The notes: generated by a model from the sequence alone, not told the origin. A stretch of DNA of 64,000 bases from Bacteroidales bacterium F22 (GCA_029541985.1 CP095414.1:2343001-2407000); one strand, 5' to 3'; shown: positions 16,140 through 25,564, numbered from the stretch's first letter. Program-made: numbers and translations.

Positions 16140-17070
16140 AGTCTTTAGTCTGCTCTTGCTGGTCATTTCGTTTCGGGGATTCTTTATTGATTCGTTTCTC
16201 TAAAAAGCGTAGCTCATTGATGCACTCATTTTGTTGTTTTAGCCAGTGCTGTTTGGCGGTGAGCAAACGACTTAGTTGAGCCATCTTTTTGGCTGCTGTC
16301 AAATCGGTACGGCTTACATGTAGTGCATAGGATTTACTACCCGTCATGTGGAATGAGGAGACTTGAGCTTTGTCTGCACCCATGGATTCTAGAAGACTAT
16401 AGGCATCTGGGCCGTGAAATGAGATGCTCTGAGTATATCCTGTAGCTATCTTGTTTGATTGATGACTAAATTTGTTTTCACAAGCTACACTTGTGCCGTC
16501 TTTGAAAGTTGCTGTAAGATACTTTATCGTTTCAGCTTTCGAACCTTTGTATGTGGCAAGAATATAACAGACCCCTTGCTCATCTACTTGGAATAGATAG
16601 TGGTTTCGAGTAGATCGTTGGGATTGAATATATTGAGGATTCCAAACATATTGAGCCAAGTCTTGGTATTTCTTGTTCTGTATGTTCTTGTATTGCTCTT
16701 TAAGGAGCTGTTGCTGTTGGGTTGCTATCGTATCGAGTTGCTGATGAATATACTTTAGTGTGTTGGTTTGCTCTTCTTTTCTTATGAATAGCTTTAAGTC
16801 ATTAGCTTTGTGTCTCCATTCGTAGGCTTGAGGAACTACTGTCTTAATACTATCGAGCAAGCGCTTAGCTGCACTGTAGTTTTTGTTACTTAGGCTTTCG
16901 TTTGCTCTTTCGTAGTATGATTCAGCAATCTCTTCTGAACTCTTACTTACGATGTAGGATGATATTCCCCATAATACTATACATATGGCAAGTAACGAAG
17001 CAATGATAGTAAGCGGATTCTTCTGAATGAAATTAATACCTTTTTTCATCTTATTTGTTTTTATAGACAT
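16111..17070 (-). CDS. Membrane-anchored coiled-coil protein of unknown function
   Basis: 319 residues; M1 or the internal ATG at 17049 ([10 protein letters not shown]) could be the start. One membrane helix (about 22-42, [21 protein letters not shown]) is followed by a tetratricopeptide-like helical segment ([24 protein letters not shown]), a Gln-rich coiled coil (about 100-130), a beta-rich middle (about 150-260) and a charged C-terminal helix. I do not recognise a named family. Promoter boxes for it and for cca lie back to back in the short gap upstream. Its final 29 bases overlap the end of ruvA on the other strand. Confidence 0.65.
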   Translation of the reverse strand: MSIKTNKMKKGINFIQKNPLTIIASLLAICIVLWGISSYIVSKSSEEIAESYYERANESLSNKNYSAAKRLLDSIKTVVPQAYEWRHKANDLKLFIRKEEQTNTLKYIHQQLDTIATQQQQLLKEQYKNIQNKKYQDLAQYVWNPQYIQSQRSTRNHYLFQVDEQGVCYILATYKGSKAETIKYLTATFKDGTSVACENKFSHQSNKIATGYTQSISFHGPDAYSLLESMGADKAQVSSFHMTGSKSYALHVSRTDLTAAKKMAQLSRLLTAKQHWLKQQNECINELRFLEKRINKESPKRNDQQEQTKDSIDVSEPAL

Positions 17071-17078
17071 CTTGAATA

Positions 17079-17086
17079 CAAAAATA
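17079..17086 (-). promoter_or_regulatory. -7 box for the coiled-coil membrane protein
   Basis: On the minus strand it reads TATTTTTG, a TAnnTTTG match. It is 8 bases from the longer start codon, which makes the internal ATG at 17049 somewhat more likely. Confidence 0.45.
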
Positions 17087-17129
17087 TCAAATTTCCCTGA
17101 GGTATAGCATCTATAAGCTAGAAAAGTAG

Positions 17130-17137
17130 TATTTTTG
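17130..17137 (+). promoter_or_regulatory. cca: -7 box for cca
   Basis: TATTTTTG matches TAnnTTTG 22 bases before the cca start codon. Confidence 0.5.
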
Positions 17138-17159
17138 CATACTCAAAAGAAAAAAATAC

Positions 17160-18596
17160 ATGATTAAATATACTCTAAAGGCAATCTTGCCTCATTTAAG
17201 TAACCCTATATTTGCACATATCTCTGAGGTCGCGGATGCATTACATTATCCTTGTTATGTTATCGGTGGCTATGTGAGAGATATTTTCTTGGAACGACCT
17301 TCCAAAGATATTGATGTGGTCGTCGTAGGGAGCGGAATAGAAATAGCCAAAGCTCTTTCTAAAAAACTAGGTAAGGGGGCTTCTCTTGCTGTTTTTAAAA
17401 ATTTCGGAACTGCTCAGGTCAAATGGCATGGGCAGGAAGTTGAATTTGTAGGTGCCCGTAAAGAAAGCTACCAATGTGATTCTCGTAAACCAATCGTCGA
17501 AGATGGTACGCTTGAAGATGACCAGAATAGACGAGATTTCACTATAAATGCACTTGCTCTTAGTTTAAATAAAGCTTCTTTCGGAGAGCTGTTAGATCCT
17601 TTCAATGGCATGAAAGATATGGAAGACGGGATTATCCGTACACCACTTGATCCTGATACGACTTTCAGTGATGACCCGTTGAGAATGATGCGTTGTGTGC
17701 GCTTTGCGACCCAACTAAACTTTTGGATTGATGATGTTACTTTTGCTTCTCTTGATCGCAATAAGGAACGCTTGGAAATCATATCCAAAGAGCGTATTGC
17801 TGACGAATTGAATAAAATAATGGCTACTCCTACTCCTAGCAAAGGGTGGGTTGAACTTGACCGTGCGGGTTTGTTGACTTTCGTTTGTCCAGAACTCATT
17901 GCTCTACAAGGGGTTGATACACGTAATGGTAAATCGCATAAAGATAATTTCTATCACACGCTTGAAGTACTAGACAACTTAGCTGCCAATTCGGAGAACT
18001 TATGGCTGAGGTGGTCGGCATTGTTTCATGATATAGGTAAGCCAGTAACAAAGCGTTGGGACAACAAAGCTGGATGGACATTTCATAATCATAATTTTGT
18101 TGGAGAAAAGATGATTCCTAAAATATTTTCTCGTATGAAGTTACCGATGAACGATAAGATGAAGTACGTTCAAAAAATGGTTAGCTTACACATGCGTCCT
18201 ATCGTTATCGCTTCTGACAAGGTTACTGATTCTGCTGTTCGTCGACTTCTTTTTGAAGCAGGGGATGATATTGATGATTTGATGACGCTTTGTGAAGCTG
18301 ATATTACTTCAAAAAACAATGAACGTAAGAAACGTTTCCTTCAAAATTTCCAAATTGTTCGTCGTAAGTTGGTCGAATTGGAAGAAAAAGATCGAGTTCG
18401 TAATTTTCAACCACCGATAAATGGAGAAGAAATCATGAAAATTTTTGGTTTAAAACCTTGTAGTGAGATCGGTTCTCTCAAAAGTTCTATAAAAGATGCT
18501 ATCCTTGATGGGGTGATTCCTAACGAGCATGATGCAGCTCTTAAGTATTTGTTGAAAAAAGGAGCAAATATGGGACTTGTAAGAAAAGATAAGTAA
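17160..18596 (+). CDS. cca: CCA tRNA nucleotidyltransferase with HD domain
   Basis: 478 residues. The class II nucleotidyltransferase head (about 20-150) contains YVIGGYVRD and the metal-binding DIDVVV, then RRDFTINALAL; the tRNA-binding neck has DPLRMMRCVRFATQL and ERIADELNKI; an HD phosphohydrolase domain (about 260-380) has ALFHDIGKPVTKR. It adds or repairs the 3' CCA of tRNAs, which matters here because none of the three tRNA genes in the window encodes CCA. It is not part of an operon. Confidence 0.95.
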   Translation: MIKYTLKAILPHLSNPIFAHISEVADALHYPCYVIGGYVRDIFLERPSKDIDVVVVGSGIEIAKALSKKLGKGASLAVFKNFGTAQVKWHGQEVEFVGARKESYQCDSRKPIVEDGTLEDDQNRRDFTINALALSLNKASFGELLDPFNGMKDMEDGIIRTPLDPDTTFSDDPLRMMRCVRFATQLNFWIDDVTFASLDRNKERLEIISKERIADELNKIMATPTPSKGWVELDRAGLLTFVCPELIALQGVDTRNGKSHKDNFYHTLEVLDNLAANSENLWLRWSALFHDIGKPVTKRWDNKAGWTFHNHNFVGEKMIPKIFSRMKLPMNDKMKYVQKMVSLHMRPIVIASDKVTDSAVRRLLFEAGDDIDDLMTLCEADITSKNNERKKRFLQNFQIVRRKLVELEEKDRVRNFQPPINGEEIMKIFGLKPCSEIGSLKSSIKDAILDGVIPNEHDAALKYLLKKGANMGLVRKDK

Positions 18597-18683
18597 ATGA
18601 TTGATTATCAGTGTGTTATGAGAGTTTGTGTTGCTTTTCTCTCTTCTCGTTGAAAAAAAAGATGCAAAAAAAGTGCGTAAAGT

Positions 18684-18714
18684 TTTGGAGATATGAAAAA
18701 ATACGATACCTTTG
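18684..18714 (+). promoter_or_regulatory. Promoter of the tRNA-Val pair
   Basis: TTTG (18684-18687) and TACCTTTG (18707-18714) are separated by 19 bp, the Bacteroidetes housekeeping spacing, 25 bases before the first tRNA-Val. Confidence 0.8.
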
Positions 18715-18739
18715 CATCGCTTTTAAAAACAAAGTGTAC

Positions 18740-18814
18740 GGGCGTTTAGCTCAGCTGGTTTAGAGCATCTGCCTTACAAGCAGAGGGTCGGCGGTTCGAA
18801 TCCGTCAACGCCCA
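18740..18814 (+). tRNA. tRNA-Val (anticodon TAC), copy 1
   Basis: 75 bases. Acceptor GGGCGTT pairs with AACGCCC, D arm AGCTCAGCTGGTTTAGAGC, anticodon loop CTTACAA, T arm GGCGGTTCGAATCCGTC. Discriminator A; no encoded CCA. Confidence 0.97.
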
Positions 18815-18862
18815 CTCAAACAAATTCGTACACGGTTTTAAAAAGCAAGGATTAATTTCCAC

Positions 18863-18937
18863 GGGCGTTTAGCTCAGCTGGTTTAGAGCATCTGCCTTAC
18901 AAGCAGAGGGTCGGCGGTTCGAATCCGTCAACGCCCA
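18863..18937 (+). tRNA. tRNA-Val (anticodon TAC), copy 2
   Basis: Identical in sequence to copy 1 and 48 bases after it. Both copies are preceded by a TTTTAAAAA stretch, which suggests tandem duplication with part of the flank. Probably on the same transcript. Confidence 0.97.
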
Positions 18938-18943
18938 CTCAAG

Positions 18944-18984
18944 AGAAGTATTTAGACTGTATAGTTTGAATACTTCTTTTTTTT
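18944..18984 (+). terminator. Terminator after the tRNA-Val pair
   Basis: A nine-bp stem (AGAAGTATT with AATACTTCT, 16-base loop) ends in a run of eight or more T. Confidence 0.75.
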
Positions 18985-19039
18985 GTCGCTTTTTTGATAT
19001 AAAAAAAGTGTTTTTTCTCCGGTTCTGATGATTATTGTG

Positions 19040-19047
19040 TACTTTTG
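19040..19047 (+). promoter_or_regulatory. purB: Candidate -7 box for purB
   Basis: TACTTTTG matches TAnnTTTG, leaving a leader of about 125 bases before purB. I see no convincing purine riboswitch in that leader. Confidence 0.45.
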
Positions 19048-19177
19048 TAGAATAAAATAAACCCATAGCACACAGGGTGACCTATTGAATGCTCGTATAG
19101 CAGTGTATTTAAGACTAAAACAACTCTCATAGTGATTTAATTTGGGGTATTAACGTTCGAAAAAAAACCATGGATAA

Positions 19178-20539
19178 ATGAAACAAGGATTGGAACTAGA
19201 GGAATCATTGCAGGCTGTCTCTCCGATAGATGGTAGGTATCATAACAAAACAAAAGAACTTTCAGCTTTCTTTTCTGAAGCTGCTCTCATCAAAGGTCGT
19301 GTAATTGTAGAAGCTGAATATTTTACAGCTCTTTGTCATTTACCATTGCCTCAATTGGGCAAGGTAGATGCTGAGGCCCTAGAAGGGATGCGCAGTTATG
19401 CTCAAAATCTTTCATTGGATGATGTCAAAAGAGTAAAGGAAATAGAAAAAGTAACGAATCATGACGTAAAGGCTGTTGAATATTTACTCAAAGAATATTT
19501 TGACACTGTAACTGATTTGAAACCATATAAAGAATTTATCCATTTTGGATTAACTTCTCAAGATATCAACAATACGGCTATGCCGATGTTGACAAAACAA
19601 GCTTTGTGCAAGGTCTATATACCGCTTCTCGAGGAAATGATTGGAATATTACGTTCACGTTCTGATGAATGGGCTAATATCCCGATGCTAGCTAAAACTC
19701 ATGGGCAACCAGCTACACCAACGCGATTGGGTAAAGAGCTCTATGTGTTTGTATATCGCTTAGAAGAGGAGTTGAAAGTGTTGAAGGCAATTCCAGTTAA
19801 AGGAAAGTTTGGTGGTGCAACTGGTAATCTCAATGCTCACTATGTAGCTTATCCTGATATTAATTGGCCTAGTTTTGCTGAAGATTTTCTGGAAAAGCAT
19901 CTTGATATAAAACGAGAACATTTTACTACTCAGATTTCAAATTATGATTCTCTTGCTGCATTGATGGATTCAATGAGACGTATCAATACAATTATGATTG
20001 ATATGAATAGAGATATTTGGCAGTATATTTCAATGGAATATTTCAAACAAAGTATCAAACCTGGTGAGGTTGGTTCTAGCGCGATGCCACACAAAGTCAA
20101 TCCGATTGATTTTGAAAATGCTGAAGGAAATCTTGGTATTGCAAATGCTATCTTGACTCACTTATCGATGAAATTGCCGATTTCTCGTTTGCAACGTGAT
20201 TTGACTGATTCTACTGTGTTAAGAAATTTAGGTGTTCCTTTTGGGCATATTATTATTGCTATTAAGAGTTCTATCAAGGGCTTAGGTAAATTACTTCTCA
20301 ATGAAAAAGTAATTAGCGGTGATTTAGATGGTTGTTGGAATGTCGTTGCTGAAGCGATACAGACTATTTTACGTAGAGAAGGGTATCCTAACCCTTATGA
20401 ATCATTGAAAGCGCTCACACGTACAAACGAGACCGTAACGGCTGATACGATTGCTGCTTTTGTTGATCAATTGCAGATTAATGATGAAGTAAAAAAAGAA
20501 TTAAAGAAAATTTCTCCTTTTTCCTATACTGGCATGTAA
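19178..20539 (+). CDS. purB: Adenylosuccinate lyase
   Basis: 453 residues, E. coli PurB type (with N-terminal LQAVSPIDGRY). The fumarase/aspartase superfamily signature GSSAMPHKVNPIDFENAEG is intact, with the flexible catalytic Ser loop; KTHGQPATPTRLGKEL carries a catalytic His and HFGLTSQDINNTA is substrate-binding. It acts twice in purine synthesis: SAICAR to AICAR, and adenylosuccinate to AMP, releasing fumarate. An earlier ATG nine bases upstream runs straight into a stop, so the given start is preferred. The rluB-like gene follows after 88 bases. Confidence 0.96.
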   Translation: MKQGLELEESLQAVSPIDGRYHNKTKELSAFFSEAALIKGRVIVEAEYFTALCHLPLPQLGKVDAEALEGMRSYAQNLSLDDVKRVKEIEKVTNHDVKAVEYLLKEYFDTVTDLKPYKEFIHFGLTSQDINNTAMPMLTKQALCKVYIPLLEEMIGILRSRSDEWANIPMLAKTHGQPATPTRLGKELYVFVYRLEEELKVLKAIPVKGKFGGATGNLNAHYVAYPDINWPSFAEDFLEKHLDIKREHFTTQISNYDSLAALMDSMRRINTIMIDMNRDIWQYISMEYFKQSIKPGEVGSSAMPHKVNPIDFENAEGNLGIANAILTHLSMKLPISRLQRDLTDSTVLRNLGVPFGHIIIAIKSSIKGLGKLLLNEKVISGDLDGCWNVVAEAIQTILRREGYPNPYESLKALTRTNETVTADTIAAFVDQLQINDEVKKELKKISPFSYTGM

Positions 20540-20627
20540 TAGGAGAGGGGGAATGTTTTACAGATATATACATGAATAAAGATAGACCCGGGAGGTTCTA
20601 CAATTTAAACTTAACAGAAAAAACAAC

Positions 20628-22172
20628 ATGAGTGCAGAAGATGAAAAATGGACTAATGAGTCATTAGGAAATGAAGGTGCCGGCCGTGATGGTAACAGCG
20701 CAACAAATGCGAGTGCAGGTGAAAAACCAAATGGAGAACGTTACAATAGTAGATTCAGAGAGGGAAGCGAGAATCGTTACCGTCCACGCTATAAATCTAC
20801 TGAATCAGAACATGATGGTGAAAGAAGTTATCGTCCTCGCTACAACAGCGATGATAGAAGACAACAACACAATGACCGTCCACGTTATTCCGATAATCAA
20901 GGAGGGGATAGACCACAGCGTAGCTACCGTCCAAGATATAATAGTGGTGGAGGGTATGACAACCGCCAACATTCTACAGGTGGATATCGTCCACGTACTA
21001 ATAGTTACAATAATAATCGTGAGGATTCTCGTGATCCTTATAATCAATACGGTAATACTGACCGTAGAGAACGTCCTAGCAGACCTAGCTATGGGACCCG
21101 TGAAGAGGGACAACGTAGTTATCGTCCTCGTACCAATAATTATGGTAGCAGAGATGGCGGTGGATATCGTCCTCGTACCAATAGCTATAATAATCGCGGC
21201 GGTTACAACAATGACCGCGGCGGTTACAACAATGACCGTGGTGGCTATAACAATGACCGTGGTGGTTACAACAATGACCGAGGAGGTTATAACAATGACC
21301 GTGGAGGTTATAACAATGACCGAAGTGGTGGCTACAACAGAGATAATCGTCGTCCAAGCTTCAATAGTCGTCCTAGCTTTAATAATAGACCTGACGATAG
21401 AGGCGCTTTTAGTGCAAAGAAGAAGATTGAGTACAAGGAACAAGAACATGATCCTGAGGAAACAATCCGTTTGAATAAGTATCTAGCAAATGCTGGAGTA
21501 TGTTCTCGTCGTGAAGCTGATGAATATATTACAACAGGTGCTGTTCTTGTTAATGGTGAGGTTGTGAAAGAATTGGGTACTAAAGTTCGTCGTGCTGATG
21601 AAGTGAAATTCCGTGATGAAGTCGTTTCTATCGAGCGTAAGATTTATGTACTCTTAAATAAGCCAAAAGATTGTGTGACAACTGTAGATGATCCTCAGGA
21701 TCGTACTACTGTTCTTGATCTTGTGAAAGATGCTTGTGAGGAGAGAATATATCCTGTAGGTCGTCTGGATAGAAACACAACAGGTGTTCTACTTCTTACT
21801 AATGACGGAGATTTAGCTTCTAAACTAACTCATCCTAAATTCTTGAAAAAGAAAATTTACCACGTATTTACTGATAGACCAGTAACGAATGCTGACATGG
21901 ATCAGATTGCTAGTGGTGTTACATTGGATGATGGAGTGATTCAACCTGATGGACTAAATTATGTTGAAGAAAAACGTAATCAAGTCGGACTGGAAATTCA
22001 TTCAGGTAAAAATCGTGTCGTACGTCGTATCTTTGAGTCATTGGGCTACCGTGTCGTGAAATTAGACCGTGTATTGTTTGCTGGCTTGACTAAAAAAGGA
22101 TTACGTCGTGGTGATTGGCGTTTCTTGACTGAGAAAGAAGTCAATTTCCTACGTATGGGATCTTTTGAATAA
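20628..22172 (+). CDS. RluB/RsuA-family rRNA pseudouridine synthase with long RNA-binding-like N-tail
   Basis: 514 residues. The N-terminal half (about 1-270) is disordered, rich in Tyr, Arg, Gly, Asn and Asp, with repeated YRPR-(Y/T)-NS units and six YNNDRGG heptads. The S4 RNA-binding domain (about 280-330) has [18 protein letters not shown]. The pseudouridine synthase domain (about 340-510) has the catalytic Asp in [17 protein letters not shown] and ends with [13 protein letters not shown]. The enzyme isomerises uridine in 23S rRNA (RluB type) or 16S rRNA (RsuA type); which one is not certain. Such tails are RGG-like and probably bind RNA or favour condensation. asnS follows after 31 bases. 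Confidence 0.9.
   Translation: MSAEDEKWTNESLGNEGAGRDGNSATNASAGEKPNGERYNSRFREGSENRYRPRYKSTESEHDGERSYRPRYNSDDRRQQHNDRPRYSDNQGGDRPQRSYRPRYNSGGGYDNRQHSTGGYRPRTNSYNNNREDSRDPYNQYGNTDRRERPSRPSYGTREEGQRSYRPRTNNYGSRDGGGYRPRTNSYNNRGGYNNDRGGYNNDRGGYNNDRGGYNNDRGGYNNDRGGYNNDRSGGYNRDNRRPSFNSRPSFNNRPDDRGAFSAKKKIEYKEQEHDPEETIRLNKYLANAGVCSRREADEYITTGAVLVNGEVVKELGTKVRRADEVKFRDEVVSIERKIYVLLNKPKDCVTTVDDPQDRTTVLDLVKDACEERIYPVGRLDRNTTGVLLLTNDGDLASKLTHPKFLKKKIYHVFTDRPVTNADMDQIASGVTLDDGVIQPDGLNYVEEKRNQVGLEIHSGKNRVVRRIFESLGYRVVKLDRVLFAGLTKKGLRRGDWRFLTEKEVNFLRMGSFE
21201..21326 (+). repeat. Six tandem 21-bp coding repeats
   Basis: Six in-frame copies of a 21-bp unit encode the heptad YNNDRGG (the last ends RSG). Copies differ mostly at third codon positions, so selection is on the peptide. 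Copy number could vary between strains through slippage. Confidence 0.95.
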
Positions 22173-22203
22173 ACAACTATATCGTATATAACAGCTAATA
22201 GAA

Positions 22204-23607
22204 ATGGAAAAAATAAGAAGAACTAAGGTTTCAGACTTGCTTAAAAGCGAAACCTTCGGTACAATTGTCAACGCAAGAGGATGGGTTAGGTCTCGTCGAG
22301 GTAGTAAAAAAGTTAACTTTGTTGCTCTCAATGATGGGTCTACAATAAATAATTTACAAATCGTAGTAGATGTCGAGTCTTTTGATGAGGAAATTATTAA
22401 GAAAATAACTACTGGTTCTTGTATTAGTGTCAATGGTGAACTTGTTGCTTCTCAGGGAAAAGGCCAAAGTGCTGAATTGCAGGCTAAAGATATTGTGATT
22501 TTGGGAGAAGCTGACAATACCTATCCTTTACAGAAAAAGGGACATACAATGGAATTTCTTCGCGAAATTGCCCATTTACGTCCACGCACAAATACTTTTG
22601 GTGCTGTCTTCCGCATCCGTCACAATATGGCTATGGCTGTGCATGACTTTTTTCATAAAAAAGGATTTTACTATTTCAATGCACCATTGATTACCTCTTC
22701 TGATTGTGAAGGAGCTGGTGAAATGTTTCAAGTCACTACGATGAACCTATATGATCTCAAGAAAAATGAGGATGGGACAATCAATTATGACTATGACTTC
22801 TTTGGTAAACAAGCTGCCTTGACTGTGTCTGGGCAACTTGAGGCTGAACTTGCTGCGATGTCTATGGGGGCATGTTATACTTTTGGTCCTACTTTCCGTG
22901 CAGAGAATTCAAATACACCACGCCATTTGGCTGAGTTTTGGATGATTGAACCTGAAATGGCTTTCGTTGAGATTGATGAGAACATGGATCTTGCTGAAGA
23001 ATTTGTTAAGCATTGTCTTAAATGGGCTTTAGATAACTGCATGGAAGATATCTCTTTCTTGAATAAGATGTTTGATAAGGAACTAATAGAACGTATCCAT
23101 TTTGTTCTCGAGCATGACTTTAAGCGCTTGACTTATACAGAGGGGGTTAAAATCCTTGAAGAGGCAGTAGCTAAAGGGCACAAGTTCGAATATCCTGTCT
23201 TTTGGGGTGCCGATTTGGCTTCAGAACATGAACGCTATCTTGTTGAAGACCATTTCAAACGTCCTGTTATCTTAACTGATTACCCTAAAGAAATCAAATC
23301 ATTTTATATGAAACAAAATGATGATGATAAGACGGTACGTGCAATGGATATCCTTTTCCCTAAGATTGGTGAAATAATAGGTGGATCTCAACGTGAAGAA
23401 AATCTAGAAAAACTAGAAAAGCGTGCGAAAGAAATGGAAGTTCCTACCAAGGATATTTGGTGGTATCTTGATACTAGACGTTATGGTACTGCACCTCACT
23501 CTGGTTTCGGACTTGGCTTTGAACGTCTGTTGTTATTTGTTACTGGTATGACAAATATACGTGATGTAATTCCTTTCCCTCGTACACCAAATAACTGCGA
23601 ATTTTAG
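22204..23607 (+). CDS. asnS: Asparaginyl-tRNA synthetase
   Basis: 467 residues, full length. An OB-fold anticodon-binding domain (about 1-110; [22 protein letters not shown]) precedes the class II catalytic core: motif 2 [23 protein letters not shown] and motif 3 [27 protein letters not shown] (split here for reading as two parts). The product charges tRNA-Asn. The [12 protein letters not shown] form with asparagine-type residues, plus [12 protein letters not shown], fits AsnRS rather than AspRS. A terminator follows. Confidence 0.96.
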   Translation: MEKIRRTKVSDLLKSETFGTIVNARGWVRSRRGSKKVNFVALNDGSTINNLQIVVDVESFDEEIIKKITTGSCISVNGELVASQGKGQSAELQAKDIVILGEADNTYPLQKKGHTMEFLREIAHLRPRTNTFGAVFRIRHNMAMAVHDFFHKKGFYYFNAPLITSSDCEGAGEMFQVTTMNLYDLKKNEDGTINYDYDFFGKQAALTVSGQLEAELAAMSMGACYTFGPTFRAENSNTPRHLAEFWMIEPEMAFVEIDENMDLAEEFVKHCLKWALDNCMEDISFLNKMFDKELIERIHFVLEHDFKRLTYTEGVKILEEAVAKGHKFEYPVFWGADLASEHERYLVEDHFKRPVILTDYPKEIKSFYMKQNDDDKTVRAMDILFPKIGEIIGGSQREENLEKLEKRAKEMEVPTKDIWWYLDTRRYGTAPHSGFGLGFERLLLFVTGMTNIRDVIPFPRTPNNCEF

Positions 23608-23635
23608 GATTTTAGACATACGTCTCTAATAAATG

Positions 23636-23681
23636 AATCGGTTGTAAGTATCTAATGAATACTTATAACCGATTTTTTTTT
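23636..23681 (+). terminator. Terminator of the rluB-like/asnS unit
   Basis: A 16-bp stem (left 23636-23651, right 23659-23674, one G-U pair) is followed by a long T run. Confidence 0.88.
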
Positions 23682-23841
23682 ATCATTTCTTGTTTTGTTG
23701 TTACATAATTGCTATATTTCGGTAGAGGTGTAAAGGTCATCGTCGAATGACTACTATTGTAATTCTTTCTATTTCACATATCAATATGAGTAGAAGGACA
23801 GATAATTTAAATTAGTTCTTAACATTTAAAATGTAATCATT

Positions 23842-24345
23842 ATGAAACGCATTGTCTCAATCGTATTATTCGGGCTAATGGTACTTATTGCTGTCCCTTC
23901 TATAGCAGCAGTAAATGGTGAACAGAAGAAAAAAAGTCAAACTCCTTTGGCTGGTGTCTGGCAAATGTGTTATTACATTTCTGGAACAGAAGATGGAAGT
24001 GGACGCTTAATTTCTGGAAATAGTTTTAAAATCCTTACTGAAAAAGGGGATATGTATAATCTCGTGTCTATCCCTACCAAAGGGTCTATCATTTTGGGAT
24101 ATGGGACTTATAAAGTTGTCTCTGATCGAGCTTATGTGGAGCATATAACCAAGACCTTGGATAATCCTGTGTTAAATGGGAGTGATAATGTACTTGAATA
24201 TAATTTAAGTGAAGATGGGAAAATCTTGACTCTCAAATTCTATATCGAAAAAGATGATAAAGGAAATACCATAGATACATGGTTCAATGAGACTTGGATG
24301 CGGGTTGTGATGCCTGATATTCTTCCTGAAGATTTGCAACGTTGA
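23842..24345 (+). CDS. Exported DUF4488-type protein
   Basis: 167 residues with a signal peptide (about 1-22, ending SIAAV). The mature part is a small beta-rich, lipocalin-like fold typical of DUF4488: LAGVWQMCYYISG opens it, and NTIDTWFNETWMRV closes it. No catalytic residues are evident. Related proteins are periplasmic or secreted and of unknown role. It stands alone between two terminators. Confidence 0.7.
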   Translation: MKRIVSIVLFGLMVLIAVPSIAAVNGEQKKKSQTPLAGVWQMCYYISGTEDGSGRLISGNSFKILTEKGDMYNLVSIPTKGSIILGYGTYKVVSDRAYVEHITKTLDNPVLNGSDNVLEYNLSEDGKILTLKFYIEKDDKGNTIDTWFNETWMRVVMPDILPEDLQR

Positions 24346-24434
24346 TTCCTTGTTTTAGACTTATTTCAATGATAGAATAATAGGTCATTTTGAACGGACG
24401 TCTTATCTAAAAGATAGATAGAAAAGTAATTCTT

Positions 24435-24477
24435 AAAGTGAGTGTGTAGTATTGTACTATACACTCACTTTATTTTG
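24435..24477 (+). terminator. Terminator after the DUF4488 gene
   Basis: A 17-bp stem (left 24435-24451, right 24455-24471, one G-U pair) with a three-base loop and a following TATTTTG tail. Confidence 0.75.
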
Positions 24478-24546
24478 TAATATTCGACCTAAAACCTTAA
24501 AAAAACTGATTTTAAGTACATTCTGTACAAAATTTAAACTGATTAG

Positions 24547-24577
24547 TTTGTCATATCATGAAAAGTTTATACTTTTG
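24547..24577 (+). promoter_or_regulatory. Promoter of the rplM-rpsI-rpsB-tsf operon
   Basis: TTTG (24547-24550), 19 bp, then TACTTTTG (24570-24577): both boxes fit the Bacteroidetes primary sigma consensus. Transcription would start near 24582-24585, leaving a leader of about 120 bases. Confidence 0.85.
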
Positions 24578-24583
24578 CAAGCC

Positions 24584-24706
24584 GATTATTGTCTCGATTA
24601 GTAAAGAGAACAATATTATTCATAGCGCATAACTGCCTTTGTCCGGGGTTAATATGTGCGGTGAAGTGAATTTTTTTTAGTAGTAATAATTAAAAAAGAA
24701 ATTAGA
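24584..24706 (+). promoter_or_regulatory. Structured 5' leader, candidate L13 autoregulatory element
   Basis: Two hairpins are visible: ATTGTCTC (24588-24595) with GAGAACAAT (24606-24614, one bulge), and GCGCATA (24625-24631) with TATGTGC (24653-24659, one G-U), whose 21-base loop carries ACTGCC and CCGGGG. A run of T follows at 24671-24678. Ribosomal operons are often controlled by their own proteins through such leaders; the regulator here is inferred to be L13. Confidence 0.45.
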
Positions 24707-25168
24707 GTGGATACTTTAAGTTACAAGACTATTTCTGCCAACAAAGCAACCGTTAATAAAGAATGGGTGATTGTTGATGCAGAAGGCCAAGCTCTAGGAC
24801 GCTTAGGCTCAAAGGTCGCAAAATTGTTGAGAGGTAAGTACAAACCAAACTTTACCCCTCATGTAGATTGTGGTGATAACGTTATTGTTATCAATGCCAA
24901 TAAATTGACTTTGTCAGGTAAAAAAATGACAGATCGAGTATATCTTTCTTACACAGGTTATCCTGGTGGTCAAAGATCTATTACTCCTGCTCGTATTCTT
25001 GCTAAGGCAGATGGTGACGAACGTCTTCTTAAAAGAGTCGTGAAAGGTATGTTGCCAAAGAATAAACTTGGTGCTAAACTTCTTGGTAACTTGTATGTAT
25101 ATGCAGGTCCAGAACATAAACAAGAAGCTCAGTCTCCAAAGAATATAGATATTAACCTACTTAAATAA
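24707..25168 (+). CDS. rplM: 50S ribosomal protein L13
   Basis: 153 residues from a GTG start (24707); the N-terminus MDTLSYKTISANKATVNKEW is that of Bacteroidetes L13. Signature: DAEGQALGRLGSKVAKLLRG and the central GDNVIVINANKLTLSGKK. It is an early-assembling protein of the large subunit. rpsI follows after nine bases, the near-universal L13-S9 pairing. Confidence 0.97.
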   Translation: MDTLSYKTISANKATVNKEWVIVDAEGQALGRLGSKVAKLLRGKYKPNFTPHVDCGDNVIVINANKLTLSGKKMTDRVYLSYTGYPGGQRSITPARILAKADGDERLLKRVVKGMLPKNKLGAKLLGNLYVYAGPEHKQEAQSPKNIDINLLK

Positions 25169-25177
25169 ACCGTCTAC

Positions 25178-25564
25178 ATGGAAGTAATTAACGCATTAGG
25201 AAGACGTAAACGCGCAGTAGCACGTATATATGTAAGTGAAGGTACAGGTAAAATCATTATCAACAAGCGTGACCTCACAGAATATTTCCCATCTACTATA
25301 CTACAGTTCGTGGTGAAACAGCCTCTAAATCTTTTAGACGTAGCTGAGAAATATGATATTAAGGTAAATCTTTTTGGTGGTGGATTCACAGGACAGTCTC
25401 AAGCAGTTCGCTTGGCTATCGCTCGTGCACTTATCAAAATAAACCCAGAAGACAAGTCAGCACTTCGTAAAGAAGGTTTCGTGACTCGTGACCCACGTTC
25501 TGTAGAGCGTAAGAAGCCAGGACAGCCAAAAGCTCGTCGTCACTTCCAGTTCTCTAAACGTTAG
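25178..25564 (+). CDS. rpsI: 30S ribosomal protein S9
   Basis: 128 residues. GRRKRAVARIYVSEGTGKI opens the protein, GGGFTGQSQAVRLAIARAL is the conserved core, and the C-terminal ARRHFQFSKR places its last basic residues near the decoding site (the usual ending is SKR). Partner of rplM in the operon. Confidence 0.97.
   Translation: MEVINALGRRKRAVARIYVSEGTGKIIINKRDLTEYFPSTILQFVVKQPLNLLDVAEKYDIKVNLFGGGFTGQSQAVRLAIARALIKINPEDKSALRKEGFVTRDPRSVERKKPGQPKARRHFQFSKR

Noticed and set aside
18740..18937. tRNA-Val copies as attachment site repeats of an integrative element
   Set aside because: They are only 48 bases apart and there is no integrase or foreign gene between or beside them.
18869..19066. 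A minus-strand frame over the second tRNA-Val
   Set aside because: Shadow of the tRNA and terminator.
19050..19177. Purine riboswitch in the purB leader
   Set aside because: No purine-aptamer core or terminator/antiterminator pair could be recognised by eye; a covariance search would be needed.
21201..21326. Possible CRISPR array or short-spacer repeat
   Set aside because: The units are 21 bp, directly adjacent without spacers, and keep the coding frame; this is a coding tandem repeat.
20805..21449. A 214-residue open frame on the minus strand, rich in Ile, Val and Thr, that could be read as a membrane protein
   Set aside because: It is the mirror of the tandem repeat region of the pseudouridine synthase gene. 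Its hydrophobic pattern comes from the complement of Asn/Asp/Arg codons, and it has no start context.
20671..21474. A 267-residue frame in another reading frame over the same repeat
   Set aside because: Low complexity and no recognisable fold; explained by the repeat and the frame of the enzyme.
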